Shown here in pieces: positions 3,909 through 10,988 of a stretch of DNA of 23,594 nucleotides. Position 1 is the first letter of the stretch. Each line of letters opens with the position of its first letter. Source of the stretch: a virus. The position numbers and the translations under genes were made by a program. The notes beneath the pieces were generated by a model. The model was not told the origin of the DNA and made no database searches. It saw nothing but the letters and a program-made list of their open reading frames with translations. The stretch is taken from the IMG/VR virus record IMGVR_UViG_3300010883_000489, positions 1-23,594 of that record; one strand, written 5' to 3'.

Positions 3909-4376
3909 ATGGATATTAGAAAGATTTTACAGTCAGAAGAAGGCTTCCGCAGTCAACCCTACCTATGCTCTAATGGGTATGTAACAATTGGCTATGGTAC
4001 TAAGCTGCATAAACGCAAAGGTATGAACCCGAAGAACTTCCCACTACATATTAGTGAAGCTGCTGCAACTGAGTTACTAAACCAAGAAGTACTGTCTATC
4101 CGTAACTCCCTACTAAACTCAAAACATGGGAAGACGTTTGCAGACTTATCACGGGTAAGACAAGATATATTAGTATCTATGGCTTATCAACTAGGTGTAA
4201 CTGGCTTGCTTAAGTTTAAGAAAACTTGGAAGAATATTGAGCTTGGCCTGTTTACTCTAGCTGCCATGGAAATGTCAGACTCTAAGTGGGCAAGACAAGA
4301 TTCACCAGCAAGAGCCAATCGACACAGCTTAGCAATGGCCCATGACAACTTAAATGAATACAAGATCTACTTCTGA
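3909..4376 (+). CDS. T4-type lysozyme / endolysin (GH24), 155 aa
   Basis: Hydrolyses the N-acetylmuramic acid to N-acetylglucosamine bond in peptidoglycan for host lysis. It begins MDIRKILQSEEGFRSQPYLC and aligns with the T4 lysozyme N-terminus: Glu11 before Gly12 matches the catalytic Glu, Thr26 matches the catalytic Thr, and the Asp20 position holds Cys20. This fits the E-8aa-D/C-5aa-T triad known for phage endolysins. Later GH24 features include the helical DILVSMAYQLGVTGLLKFK stretch. The start is chosen because AGAGGA sits 8 bases upstream. The same frame is open back to 3660. Its TGA overlaps the next ATG. Confidence 0.92.
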   Translation: MDIRKILQSEEGFRSQPYLCSNGYVTIGYGTKLHKRKGMNPKNFPLHISEAAATELLNQEVLSIRNSLLNSKHGKTFADLSRVRQDILVSMAYQLGVTGLLKFKKTWKNIELGLFTLAAMEMSDSKWARQDSPARANRHSLAMAHDNLNEYKIYF

Positions 4377-5032
4377 TGGTTAACATAAAGTTTGAGCTGA
4401 TTGATGCTTGCTCTAAATACATAGAAGACAAAGACTGCTCTTACCTTGCTAAGGAAGGGCAAATTGTCTACTACGCAAGCACCACAGGGCGCAAGTCAGA
4501 TTATATTTGGCACAAGCTCTCTATCTTAGAAGTGCTTAGAATCATACGAGCTATGAGGCTGAGTACTGAACATGCTAGAGAGCTCAAGGAACGCCACCTG
4601 ATAACAGCTTTCCAAGAACTGGGGCGAGTGTATGAGTTTGGCGTTAAAACACGTCATGTGACCAGCACGGGCATATTTAACTACTCTGAACACAGTGAAC
4701 AAAGCCTAGGGGATGATGCAATGGGTATGCTAGTTGAGTCGATGCAAATGCAGGGACTTACAGCGGTTCTAATGGGTTCTGTGGTAAACCTATTCAATGT
4801 GTTACAGGCCAAATTAAAACTTAACCTAACGTCTACAGAGCAGCGAGATTTGATGTATAAGCACTTTGAGAGTGTTGGATATATACTCAAAACAGGTGCG
4901 CGTAGACCCCTTATTAATAATAAGAAGCAACCAGCTATAATGATGCCTAGCACCAAGCCAGCCGAAGTTGTTGGTATTACAGCGGAGGTAGGTAATAAAT
5001 TTATAGCTAAGATATTTGGAGAACTTGTATGA
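4376..5032 (+). CDS. Hypothetical protein (218 aa)
   Basis: It starts at an ATG that overlaps the lysozyme TGA (TGATG), so translation is probably coupled. The product begins MVNIKFELIDACSKYIEDKD and is mostly helical by composition. A middle stretch around residues 113-147 (DDAMGMLVESMQMQGLTAVL, then MGSVVNLFNVLQAKL) is moderately hydrophobic. The C-terminus (EVVGITAEVGNKFIAKIFGE) may be amphipathic. No family is recognised. Position between lysozyme and two micro membrane proteins suggests a late or lysis-linked role, which is only inference. ATGA overlap joins it to the next gene. Confidence 0.75.
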   Translation: MVNIKFELIDACSKYIEDKDCSYLAKEGQIVYYASTTGRKSDYIWHKLSILEVLRIIRAMRLSTEHARELKERHLITAFQELGRVYEFGVKTRHVTSTGIFNYSEHSEQSLGDDAMGMLVESMQMQGLTAVLMGSVVNLFNVLQAKLKLNLTSTEQRDLMYKHFESVGYILKTGARRPLINNKKQPAIMMPSTKPAEVVGITAEVGNKFIAKIFGELV

Positions 5033-5145
5033 TCAATTACATTCGCATAGGTATGAGTATTATACTGGCAGGATTTATAGCTACTGGAATAGCAGTTATA
5101 GTCTACTGGCCAATCTTTAATATGATTAAATCAATCTGGAGCTAG
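5029..5145 (+). CDS. Single-pass membrane micropeptide (38 aa)
   Basis: It opens at ATG 5029 in an ATGA overlap with the previous stop. The product starts MINYIRIGMSIILAGFIATG and contains one transmembrane helix (residues ~9-27) and a short tail ending NMIKSIWS. A second micropeptide with the same ending (WS) follows after one base, and the bases CTGGAGCTAGTATGG at its end serve as SD, stop and next start. A role in lysis (antiholin, pinholin or spanin-like) is plausible from context but not shown. Confidence 0.65.
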   Translation: MINYIRIGMSIILAGFIATGIAVIVYWPIFNMIKSIWS

Positions 5146-5146
5146 T

Positions 5147-5260
5147 ATGGTAAAATTAATAATGAAAGGACTATTCTTAGTAGGTGCAGTATTAACAGTA
5201 GCTGCAATCCTAGCTATATTTACTGCCTGTGTATACATATCAATGATAGTCTGGAGTTAG
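5147..5260 (+). CDS. Single-pass membrane micropeptide (37 aa)
   Basis: It begins MVKLIMKGLFLVGAVLTVAA and is almost entirely one hydrophobic helix with a basic N-terminus, ending ISMIVWS. Its terminal bases CTGGAGTTAGTATGG copy those of the preceding peptide and supply the SD and start for the primase gene. An FTAC motif inside the helix loosely resembles a lipobox, but only 12 residues follow it. The pair of look-alike peptides suggests duplication and divergence, or a conserved ribosome-handoff cassette. Confidence 0.65.
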   Translation: MVKLIMKGLFLVGAVLTVAAILAIFTACVYISMIVWS

Positions 5261-5261
5261 T

Positions 5262-6113
5262 ATGGCCAAGTCAGTGTGTATAGAAAAAATTACTTGCCCT
5301 GACTGTTCAGTACAACCTAATACCCACCTACAAACCTACCTTAATGTTGATGATAGCCTTGGTATGGAATGGTATACATCATTCTGTCATGGCAGTTGTT
5401 GGGAAATTAAGGGAGACCCTTACGGAGACAAAGTAGCACCTAAAGCAGTCATCAAGACTCCTGCACAATTAAAGGAAGAAGCTGATGACATTAAGCTATG
5501 TGCTCACTTTAATCCCAAGGGTGGTTATCGTGGTATTCCAGCAGCCTTCTATAAAAGTTTTAGTTGTCGATTACTCCTTAGTGAGTACGATGGTAAAACC
5601 CCTAATGGTGTAGCGTTTCCTTATTCGGATTACGGTAAGCTATGTGGATGGAAGGCTAGATTATTTAAACTCACTAGCGATGGGAAGAAGATATTCTACG
5701 CTATTGGAAGAACTGCTGATGCAGACCCATTTGGTTTAGCTAGAGCCATAGCTGTAGGTGGGGACACACTCTGGATAACGGAGGGTGAGTTTGATGCTAT
5801 TGCATTAGATTACTGTATGGTGTTGGCTGGCAATCAAGAGAAGTATGCTGTTGTATCACTCACTGCGGGTGGTGGCAGTTTAGAAAAGAATTTTGACTAC
5901 ATAGAATCAAGAGTTAAGCGTAAGTTTAAATATATTGTATTAGTACTTGATGATGATGAAGTAGGCAAATTAGCAGAAGTAGCAGCCCAAGAGCTTTGGG
6001 GTAACAGAGTGCATATTGTAAATAAACCAAAAGGTAGCAAAGATGCAAATGATGCGGTAAAAGCTGGACAAGCTGTTGAAATGGGCAAACTAGCCCTCAA
6101 CTTTAATAGATAG
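5262..6113 (+). CDS. T7 gp4-like DNA primase (zinc finger + TOPRIM), no helicase domain, 283 aa
   Basis: Makes RNA primers for lagging-strand synthesis. The N-terminal zinc-binding module has Cys12, Cys15, Cys42 and Cys46 (CPDC ... FCHGSC), matching the T7 primase zinc finger in layout. A linker and RNAP-basic region follow (GYRGIPAAFYKSF, YGKLCGWKARLF). The TOPRIM core is clear: WITEGEFDAIAL with Glu174, VLVLDDDEVGK with Asp230-232, and SKDANDAVKAG at 259-268. T7 gp4 fuses this to a hexameric helicase; here the protein stops right after TOPRIM, so the helicase must come from another gene or the host. It starts one base after the previous TAG. Confidence 0.93.
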   Translation: MAKSVCIEKITCPDCSVQPNTHLQTYLNVDDSLGMEWYTSFCHGSCWEIKGDPYGDKVAPKAVIKTPAQLKEEADDIKLCAHFNPKGGYRGIPAAFYKSFSCRLLLSEYDGKTPNGVAFPYSDYGKLCGWKARLFKLTSDGKKIFYAIGRTADADPFGLARAIAVGGDTLWITEGEFDAIALDYCMVLAGNQEKYAVVSLTAGGGSLEKNFDYIESRVKRKFKYIVLVLDDDEVGKLAEVAAQELWGNRVHIVNKPKGSKDANDAVKAGQAVEMGKLALNFNR

Positions 6114-6118
6114 TAAAC

Positions 6119-6268
6119 ATGAAACTTAATGACAAAGAGGTAGAAATTCTTAATGAAGACCTAGCCCTTAAAACGCAAGTCTCAGCGGAAGAGACACAAC
6201 CAGAGATAATCTGGCCCGAACACTATGAAACTTACTTAGGCGATGGTATATACCTAGGCTGTTCGTAG
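6119..6268 (+). CDS. Small acidic hypothetical protein (49 aa)
   Basis: ATG at 6119, five bases after the primase stop. The product starts MKLNDKEVEILNEDLALKTQ and ends GIYLGCS. It is acidic, with no membrane segment and no recognised motif. The SD is weak, so coupling to primase translation is likely. It is too short for family assignment, but the frame is neatly placed between genes. Confidence 0.5.
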   Translation: MKLNDKEVEILNEDLALKTQVSAEETQPEIIWPEHYETYLGDGIYLGCS

Positions 6269-6295
6269 AGTACTCACTAAACCAAAGAGGTAATT

Positions 6296-6532
6296 ATGAA
6301 TCCATACCTAATATTAAGTAAGTCTTTTGTGATGTTTGATGGTAGTAAACCAGACCTGACAGTAGGTAGCAAATACGAAATTGTTTGCTCCTTCTTTGAT
6401 TATATATTCGAAGTACAGGCATGCCAAATTTTAGATGACAAAGGCATAGTACGTACATTTTACAGAGGAATTTGGTTTAGTCAGCACTTTACAGTACATG
6501 GTGACGTTGATTCCGTATTGGAGCAAATATAA
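6296..6532 (+). CDS. Hypothetical small protein (78 aa) with a DLTVGxxYEV-type motif
   Basis: The SD AGAGG lies 7 bases before the ATG. The product starts MNPYLILSKSFVMFDGSKPD and carries DLTVGSKYEIV ... DDKGIVRTF. This short beta-rich motif recalls the N-terminus of the protein at 8669 in this window (HNLTLGKVYNL), so the two may share a small phage domain. The TAA overlaps the next ATG (TAATG). Function is unknown. Confidence 0.7.
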   Translation: MNPYLILSKSFVMFDGSKPDLTVGSKYEIVCSFFDYIFEVQACQILDDKGIVRTFYRGIWFSQHFTVHGDVDSVLEQI

Positions 6533-6708
6533 TGGCTAAATGCTTTGTAACAAAATATGCACTAAGCAACAAGACCTTCTTACTTTGGGAGTCTGAATTA
6601 GAAGGCAGATACAAGGAAGAATTCATCAAGAAGTTACAAAACTTAAAAGTAGGCGAAAGGTTAAAAGTAGATAACTTTTTAGATATAGAGAGGGCAGAAG
6701 ATGACTAA
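6532..6708 (+). CDS. Small charged hypothetical protein (58 aa)
   Basis: The start overlaps the previous stop (TAATG) and the end overlaps the DNA polymerase start by 8 bases, so three genes are translationally coupled. The product begins MAKCFVTKYALSNKTFLLWE and has a lysine/glutamate-rich helix (KEEFIKKLQNLKVGERLKV). Its 3' end (GAGAGGGCAGAAG) provides the SD for the polymerase. No family is recognised. Confidence 0.65.
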   Translation: MAKCFVTKYALSNKTFLLWESELEGRYKEEFIKKLQNLKVGERLKVDNFLDIERAEDD

Positions 6709-8656
6709 ACGACTATTCATGTCAGACATAGAAGGCGATGACCTTCTTGACAACATAACAAAAATTTGGTGTGCTAGCTTTCACGAGCTAGATGCACAGA
6801 TGAATGACAAGGGCAAGCCATTTACCTTAACTGGTATGGCAGAGATAATGGAATTTTTCTCTAACCCTGAACATATTTTAGTAATGCACAATGGTATATC
6901 TTTTGATAAGGCTGCTATTGAGAAAGTATTACGAATCGAAGTCAAGTGTGAGATTATTGATACCTTATTCTTGTCTTGGTACTTATACCCTAAAATGCTA
7001 CGTCATGGACTAGCAGTATGGGGTGAAGAGTTTGGTGTACCTAAGCCCAAGATTGATGACTGGGAAGGCCTAACGCTTAAAGAGTATATCCACCGTTGTG
7101 AAGAAGATGTACGTATTCAGACCTTGCTATGGAAACAAATATGGAAGCACTTGTTGCTACTGTATGGTACTCCTAAAGGTTGCTGGCATATTATACGTCA
7201 CCTTAACTTTAAAGCTAAGTGTGCGGCCATGCAAGAGAAGTCTAAGTGGAAGCTAAATGTACCAGAAGCTGAAAAGTTACAAGTAACATTTGAAGGTAAG
7301 TATGGCGTTGCTACTACTGCCCTTGAAGCTTGTATGCCTAAGGTACCTGTCAAAGCTAAGAAGACTAGACCTAAGAAGCCTTTTAAGAAGAATGGCATGT
7401 TATCTGCCACTGGACAAAAGTGGAGTGACTTGGTAGCTAGTTGTATAGACCCAGAAGAGTATGACTTTGGCAACCCTGTAGAATATGATGGCATAATCGA
7501 TGTCATTACTGGCTACAAAGAACCCAATGCTGGCTCCTCTTCTCAATTGAAAGATTGGTTGTTTGGTATGGGATGGGAGCCAGAGAGCTTTAGTTTTGTA
7601 CGTAATAAAGAGACTAATGAGACTAGAAATATTCCTCAAGTCAAGAACGCAGAATCAGGCCTACTATGTGAAAGTATTGTTAGGCTAATACCTCAAACAC
7701 CATCACTAGAATACCTGAAAGAGATGTCTATTGTTAAGCACCGCTTAGGTGTTGTGAAAGGTCTCCTTAACGCCATTGACGAAAACGGCTTTGTATATGC
7801 TGCTATTCAAGGGCTAACCAATACCTTAAGGTTCAAGCACAAGATTTGTGTGAACTTACCTTCTGGTCGTAAGCCTTATGGTATGGAAATACGTGGCCTA
7901 CTAATGGCTCGTAATGACAAGCTAGAATTATGTGGCTCAGATATGTCCTCGCTAGAAGACAGAACTAAGCAACATTACATGTACAAGCACGACCCTGAAT
8001 ACGTTAAGGAAATGCAAGTGAAGGGCTTTGACCCTCATATTGATATGGCTATTACTGCCAAGATGATGTCTTACGAAGAAGGGGAAGAATTTAAAAGGCT
8101 TAAGAAGATACCTCATAATGAGGTTACTGATGCTGAAATGGCTGAGTATGAAAGGTTAGGTGGCATACGTCATCCTGCTAAGTCTACTAACTACGCTGCT
8201 ACCTATGGTGCTCGTGGGCCGACTATTGCTCGTACTGCTGGCTGTACAGAAGCAGAAGGTGATACATTATTTGATGCTTACTGGGCACGTAACTGGTCAA
8301 TCGCAGCTATTGCTGACGAATGTATAGTTAAGAGCTCCCGTGGTATGAAGTGGTTGTGGTGTCCTGTTGCTCAAATCTGGCTATACCTTAAAGCTGAAAA
8401 AGATAGGTTCTCTACTCTTAACCAAGGAACAGGTACATACTGTTTTGACCGTTGGGTGTTCTTCATACTTAGTCGTAGGCCACAACTTACTGCTCAGTTT
8501 CACGATGAAGTTATCTTAGAACTTAAGAAAGGTAATCGGGATGCAATGACTAAAATTCTTAAAGACTCTATTTCAGACGTTAATGACGAATTAAAGTTAA
8601 ATCGAGACTTAGATTGTGATGTTGACTTCGGTAAAGATTACAGTAAAATTCACTAA
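6701..8656 (+). CDS. Family A DNA polymerase with 3'-5' exonuclease (T7 gp5-like), 651 aa
   Basis: The replicative polymerase of the phage. The N-terminal proofreading exonuclease shows Exo I (Asp9, Glu11 in SDIEGD), Exo II (HNGISFD, Asp69) and Exo III (CEEDVRIQ, Asp136). The polymerase domain has motif A (GSDMSSLEDR, Asp414), motif B (HPAKSTNYAATYGA with Lys494, Tyr498, Tyr502) and motif C (FHDEV, His601-Asp602-Glu603). The T7 Tyr526 equivalent is Tyr498, as in T7. The length is somewhat below T7 gp5 (704), and a basic insertion PVKAKKTRPKKPFKK at ~216-230 lies between the domains. It overlaps the preceding small gene by 8 bases. Confidence 0.96.
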   Translation: MTKRLFMSDIEGDDLLDNITKIWCASFHELDAQMNDKGKPFTLTGMAEIMEFFSNPEHILVMHNGISFDKAAIEKVLRIEVKCEIIDTLFLSWYLYPKMLRHGLAVWGEEFGVPKPKIDDWEGLTLKEYIHRCEEDVRIQTLLWKQIWKHLLLLYGTPKGCWHIIRHLNFKAKCAAMQEKSKWKLNVPEAEKLQVTFEGKYGVATTALEACMPKVPVKAKKTRPKKPFKKNGMLSATGQKWSDLVASCIDPEEYDFGNPVEYDGIIDVITGYKEPNAGSSSQLKDWLFGMGWEPESFSFVRNKETNETRNIPQVKNAESGLLCESIVRLIPQTPSLEYLKEMSIVKHRLGVVKGLLNAIDENGFVYAAIQGLTNTLRFKHKICVNLPSGRKPYGMEIRGLLMARNDKLELCGSDMSSLEDRTKQHYMYKHDPEYVKEMQVKGFDPHIDMAITAKMMSYEEGEEFKRLKKIPHNEVTDAEMAEYERLGGIRHPAKSTNYAATYGARGPTIARTAGCTEAEGDTLFDAYWARNWSIAAIADECIVKSSRGMKWLWCPVAQIWLYLKAEKDRFSTLNQGTGTYCFDRWVFFILSRRPQLTAQFHDEVILELKKGNRDAMTKILKDSISDVNDELKLNRDLDCDVDFGKDYSKIH

Positions 8657-8668
8657 TAGGAAATAATT

Positions 8669-9205
8669 ATGAAAAATATTTTAGTTGGTAGGAAGGATGG
8701 CGCACCTTTAGATCATAACCTAACCTTGGGAAAAGTGTATAACTTAAAGCAGGATACCTTTAAAAAGTACTTCCTCGGTGATGGTTTAAGTTATTTTAGT
8801 GCTGAACCCTTTGTTTGGGAAGAAGCTCAGATGGAACTCACTCCTGAACCTACTCATGAAGAGCTAACCTTTGGAGAACTGCCTGAGAAAGCTTCCCGCA
8901 AGAACTCTGGCAAGTCCCAGTTTAGTTACATCTTAGACCTACCTAACGCTTGTGCTGGAGTATCTGCTGCATTTGCTATGGGTGCTGAGAAGTACGAACG
9001 TGACAACTGGAAGAAAGGTTTTGATCGTAAAGAGCTTATTGATAGTGCTATGCGGCACTTGGTAAAAGCAGAGAACGGGGAAGTCTTTGATGAAGAATCA
9101 GGACTTGATCACTTACATCACTTTGCTTGGAATGCTATGATATTAGCAGAGCAATTTGGTACAACTAAACCAGAGGCACAAGATGGATTTAGTACAATAC
9201 GCTAG
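8669..9205 (+). CDS. dATP/dGTP diphosphohydrolase-like protein (DUF5664 / MazZ-type), 178 aa
   Basis: Residues ~80-165 match the phage dATP/dGTP diphosphohydrolase N-terminal domain: SGKSQFSYILDLPNA, FAMGAEKYERDNWKKG, ELIDSAMRHLVKAENGE, and DEESGLDHLHHFAWNAMIL, with the acidic and histidine residues expected for a helical MazG-like metal site. Such enzymes hydrolyse purine dNTPs or tune dNTP pools; in some phages they act with PurZ to make 2-aminoadenine DNA, but no PurZ is seen here. The first ~50 residues look like an added small domain resembling the 78-aa protein at 6296. The gene follows the polymerase by 12 bases with SD AGGAAAT. Confidence 0.82.
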   Translation: MKNILVGRKDGAPLDHNLTLGKVYNLKQDTFKKYFLGDGLSYFSAEPFVWEEAQMELTPEPTHEELTFGELPEKASRKNSGKSQFSYILDLPNACAGVSAAFAMGAEKYERDNWKKGFDRKELIDSAMRHLVKAENGEVFDEESGLDHLHHFAWNAMILAEQFGTTKPEAQDGFSTIR

Positions 9206-9302
9206 TGACATACTAAATCTTAAAGAAGAAGTCGCACTATTATTAGTAGGCTTATTCATATATGCATGTTGTGCTGCATTAGGAGGTTGCTATCGCAATT
9301 GA
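9183..9302 (+). CDS. Membrane micropeptide (39 aa) bridging two genes
   Basis: ATG 9183 lies inside the end of the preceding gene in another frame. The product starts MDLVQYASDILNLKEEVALL and has one hydrophobic segment (ALLLVGLFIYACCAALGG) with three cysteines. Its final codons carry the AGGAGG that is the SD for ThyX, so ribosomes reaching its TGA at 9300-9302 would be close to the ThyX start region. Function is unknown. It may serve mainly for translational coupling. Confidence 0.5.
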   Translation: MDLVQYASDILNLKEEVALLLVGLFIYACCAALGGCYRN

Positions 9303-9945
9303 ATATTTATCCCATGATGGCAGTGACAACAGCGTAGCAAATACTGCGCGCGTTTCATTTGCTGGGGAAGACTGGCTAAACCTGCCAGAAGGTTACTCTG
9401 CCGAACAGCGTAATAAGCTTATTAAGTACTTAGCCAAACACAAACACGTATCACCATTCCGCCACAATAGTATATCTATTCGCTGTGAGATGCCTATCTT
9501 TATTGTTCGTCAATTAGGTAAGCATCAAGCAGGGCTTAGCTGGAATGAAGAAAGTCGTCGGTATACTACAGAAAATATTACTTTCCATGTACCTGACGAG
9601 TGGCGAGTAGTACCTGATAAAAGTATTAAGCAAGGTAGTGGTGGCGCTCATTACGACAACGATTTTTGGAACAGAGTCTACGCTAAGCACCTTGAACGAT
9701 CTTTGTATGTTTACGAAGGTATGATTAATGATGGCGTTGCACCAGAAATGGCTCGTATGGTACTACCTCAATCCATGAACACTAAGTGGGTATGGACAGG
9801 TAACTTACTAGCCTTCGCTCATATCTACAAAGAGCGTAGTGACAGTCATGCCCAGCTTGAGTGCCAACATTTTGCTAAGGAACTTGATGAAGTAATTCGT
9901 CCACTGTTTCCTGAGGCTTGGGCTGCATTGGTAGATAAATGCTAA
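9292..9945 (+). CDS. thyX: Flavin-dependent thymidylate synthase ThyX, apparent non-AUG start, 217 aa
   Basis: Makes dTMP from dUMP using FAD, NADPH and methylene-tetrahydrofolate. Conserved ThyX features begin well before the first in-frame ATG (9490): IEYLSHDGSDNSVANTARVSF, LIKYLAKHKHVSPFRHNS and EMPIFIVRQLGKHQ. The frame opens only after TAG at 9280-9282, and no ATG, GTG or TTG precedes 9490. A perfect AGGAGG at 9281-9286 sits 5 bases before ATC 9292, the best start candidate; ATT 9298 is next. The signature RHRx7S is altered: residues 77-91 read KHQAGLSWNEESRRY, keeping NE, S and RY but losing the RHR arginines. Starting at 9490 would remove 66 conserved residues. The TAA overlaps nrdB. 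Confidence 0.88.
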   Translation: MAIEYLSHDGSDNSVANTARVSFAGEDWLNLPEGYSAEQRNKLIKYLAKHKHVSPFRHNSISIRCEMPIFIVRQLGKHQAGLSWNEESRRYTTENITFHVPDEWRVVPDKSIKQGSGGAHYDNDFWNRVYAKHLERSLYVYEGMINDGVAPEMARMVLPQSMNTKWVWTGNLLAFAHIYKERSDSHAQLECQHFAKELDEVIRPLFPEAWAALVDKC

Positions 9946-10988
9946 AGGTTCAATGTCAGACACCTAAAACAATTCCTACTTATGACTACCCTGCTGCTAT
10001 CTTAGCGGCAGAGGCTCAAGCAGATATAGCATGGTTGCCTACTGAGCCTAAGGTTGAGAAGGACTTACATTGCATCAAAACTGTAATGTCACCTTCTCAA
10101 GTACACGGCGTGATGTCTACCTTAAAACTATTTACTCTCTATGAGCAAGTTGCTGGTAATGAGTACTGGGGTGGTCGCTTTAAGCGTATGTTCCCAAGGC
10201 CAGACTTCTTACGTATGGGAACAAAGTTTGCTGATACTGAGGTCAATGTACACTCACCATTCTATCAACGTATAGACGAGTTGCTTGGCCTTAATACTGA
10301 CGAGTTCTACTCCTCATTTACAGACAGTCCTGTGCTCAAGGCACGTATGGACTTTCTAAGCTCAGTAATATCTGGTAAAGATGACTTGAAATCTGTTGCT
10401 GTATTCTCAATGGTCGAAGGCTCTATCTTGTATAGTAGCTTTGGATACCTAATGAGCTACCAGACAGAAGGATGGAACTACTTAGCCAATATGCAAGCAG
10501 GTTTAACTTTCTCCGTGAAAGATGAAAACCTACACTCAGAAGGTGGAGCATGGGCTTACCGTACTTTACTAAATGAGAAGCTTGAAGCTAAACTGATTAC
10601 TGTTGAAGAAGTTAAAGCACTGAAACAAAAAATACAAGCCGCTGCTGTACAGATATACTTACATGAAGCTAAGATCATTAAGATGACTTTTGCTAAAGGT
10701 AATGACCATCCTGTAACAGCTAAAGACTTACGTTTGTTTGTTAAGCACCGTATCAACCTATGCCTAAAGCAATTAGATATAGAGCCAATCTTTAAAGAAG
10801 AGAAAAGCCCTATTGAAGATTGGTTCTATGGCATGATTGGCGGTGATATTCAGCATGACTTCTTTGTTAAAATAGGCTCTTCATATAACCGTAACTGGTC
10901 TAAAACTGGATTCGTCTGGACTTTAGGTGGGTTGCAAGGAAGAGACTGGGCAGACATTGAGAAGGATAATACTGATGTCAAAATTTGA
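9939..10988 (+). CDS. nrdB: Class I ribonucleotide reductase small subunit NrdB, 349 aa
   Basis: Generates the radical used by NrdA to reduce ribonucleotides. Ferritin-like helices carry the metal ligands: Glu69 (E. coli Asp84 position), His105, Glu160 (VEGSILYSSF), Glu196 and His199 (DENLH). Tyr109, four residues after His105 (VHSPFY), matches the radical tyrosine. One oddity: the second ligand is normally Glu three residues before the His; here that place holds Val102 and Glu101 is four before. It overlaps the thyX end by 7 bases and the nrdA start by 14, so the genes form one translational unit. Confidence 0.94.
   Translation: MLKVQCQTPKTIPTYDYPAAILAAEAQADIAWLPTEPKVEKDLHCIKTVMSPSQVHGVMSTLKLFTLYEQVAGNEYWGGRFKRMFPRPDFLRMGTKFADTEVNVHSPFYQRIDELLGLNTDEFYSSFTDSPVLKARMDFLSSVISGKDDLKSVAVFSMVEGSILYSSFGYLMSYQTEGWNYLANMQAGLTFSVKDENLHSEGGAWAYRTLLNEKLEAKLITVEEVKALKQKIQAAAVQIYLHEAKIIKMTFAKGNDHPVTAKDLRLFVKHRINLCLKQLDIEPIFKEEKSPIEDWFYGMIGGDIQHDFFVKIGSSYNRNWSKTGFVWTLGGLQGRDWADIEKDNTDVKI

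Noticed and set aside
9183-9310. prfB-like programmed +1 frameshift joining the membrane peptide to ThyX
   Set aside because: The AGGAGG lies 11 bases before the last sense codon and TGA, not the 3-base spacing of the prfB site, and there is no CTT slippery codon. A non-AUG start is simpler; kept only as an alternative.
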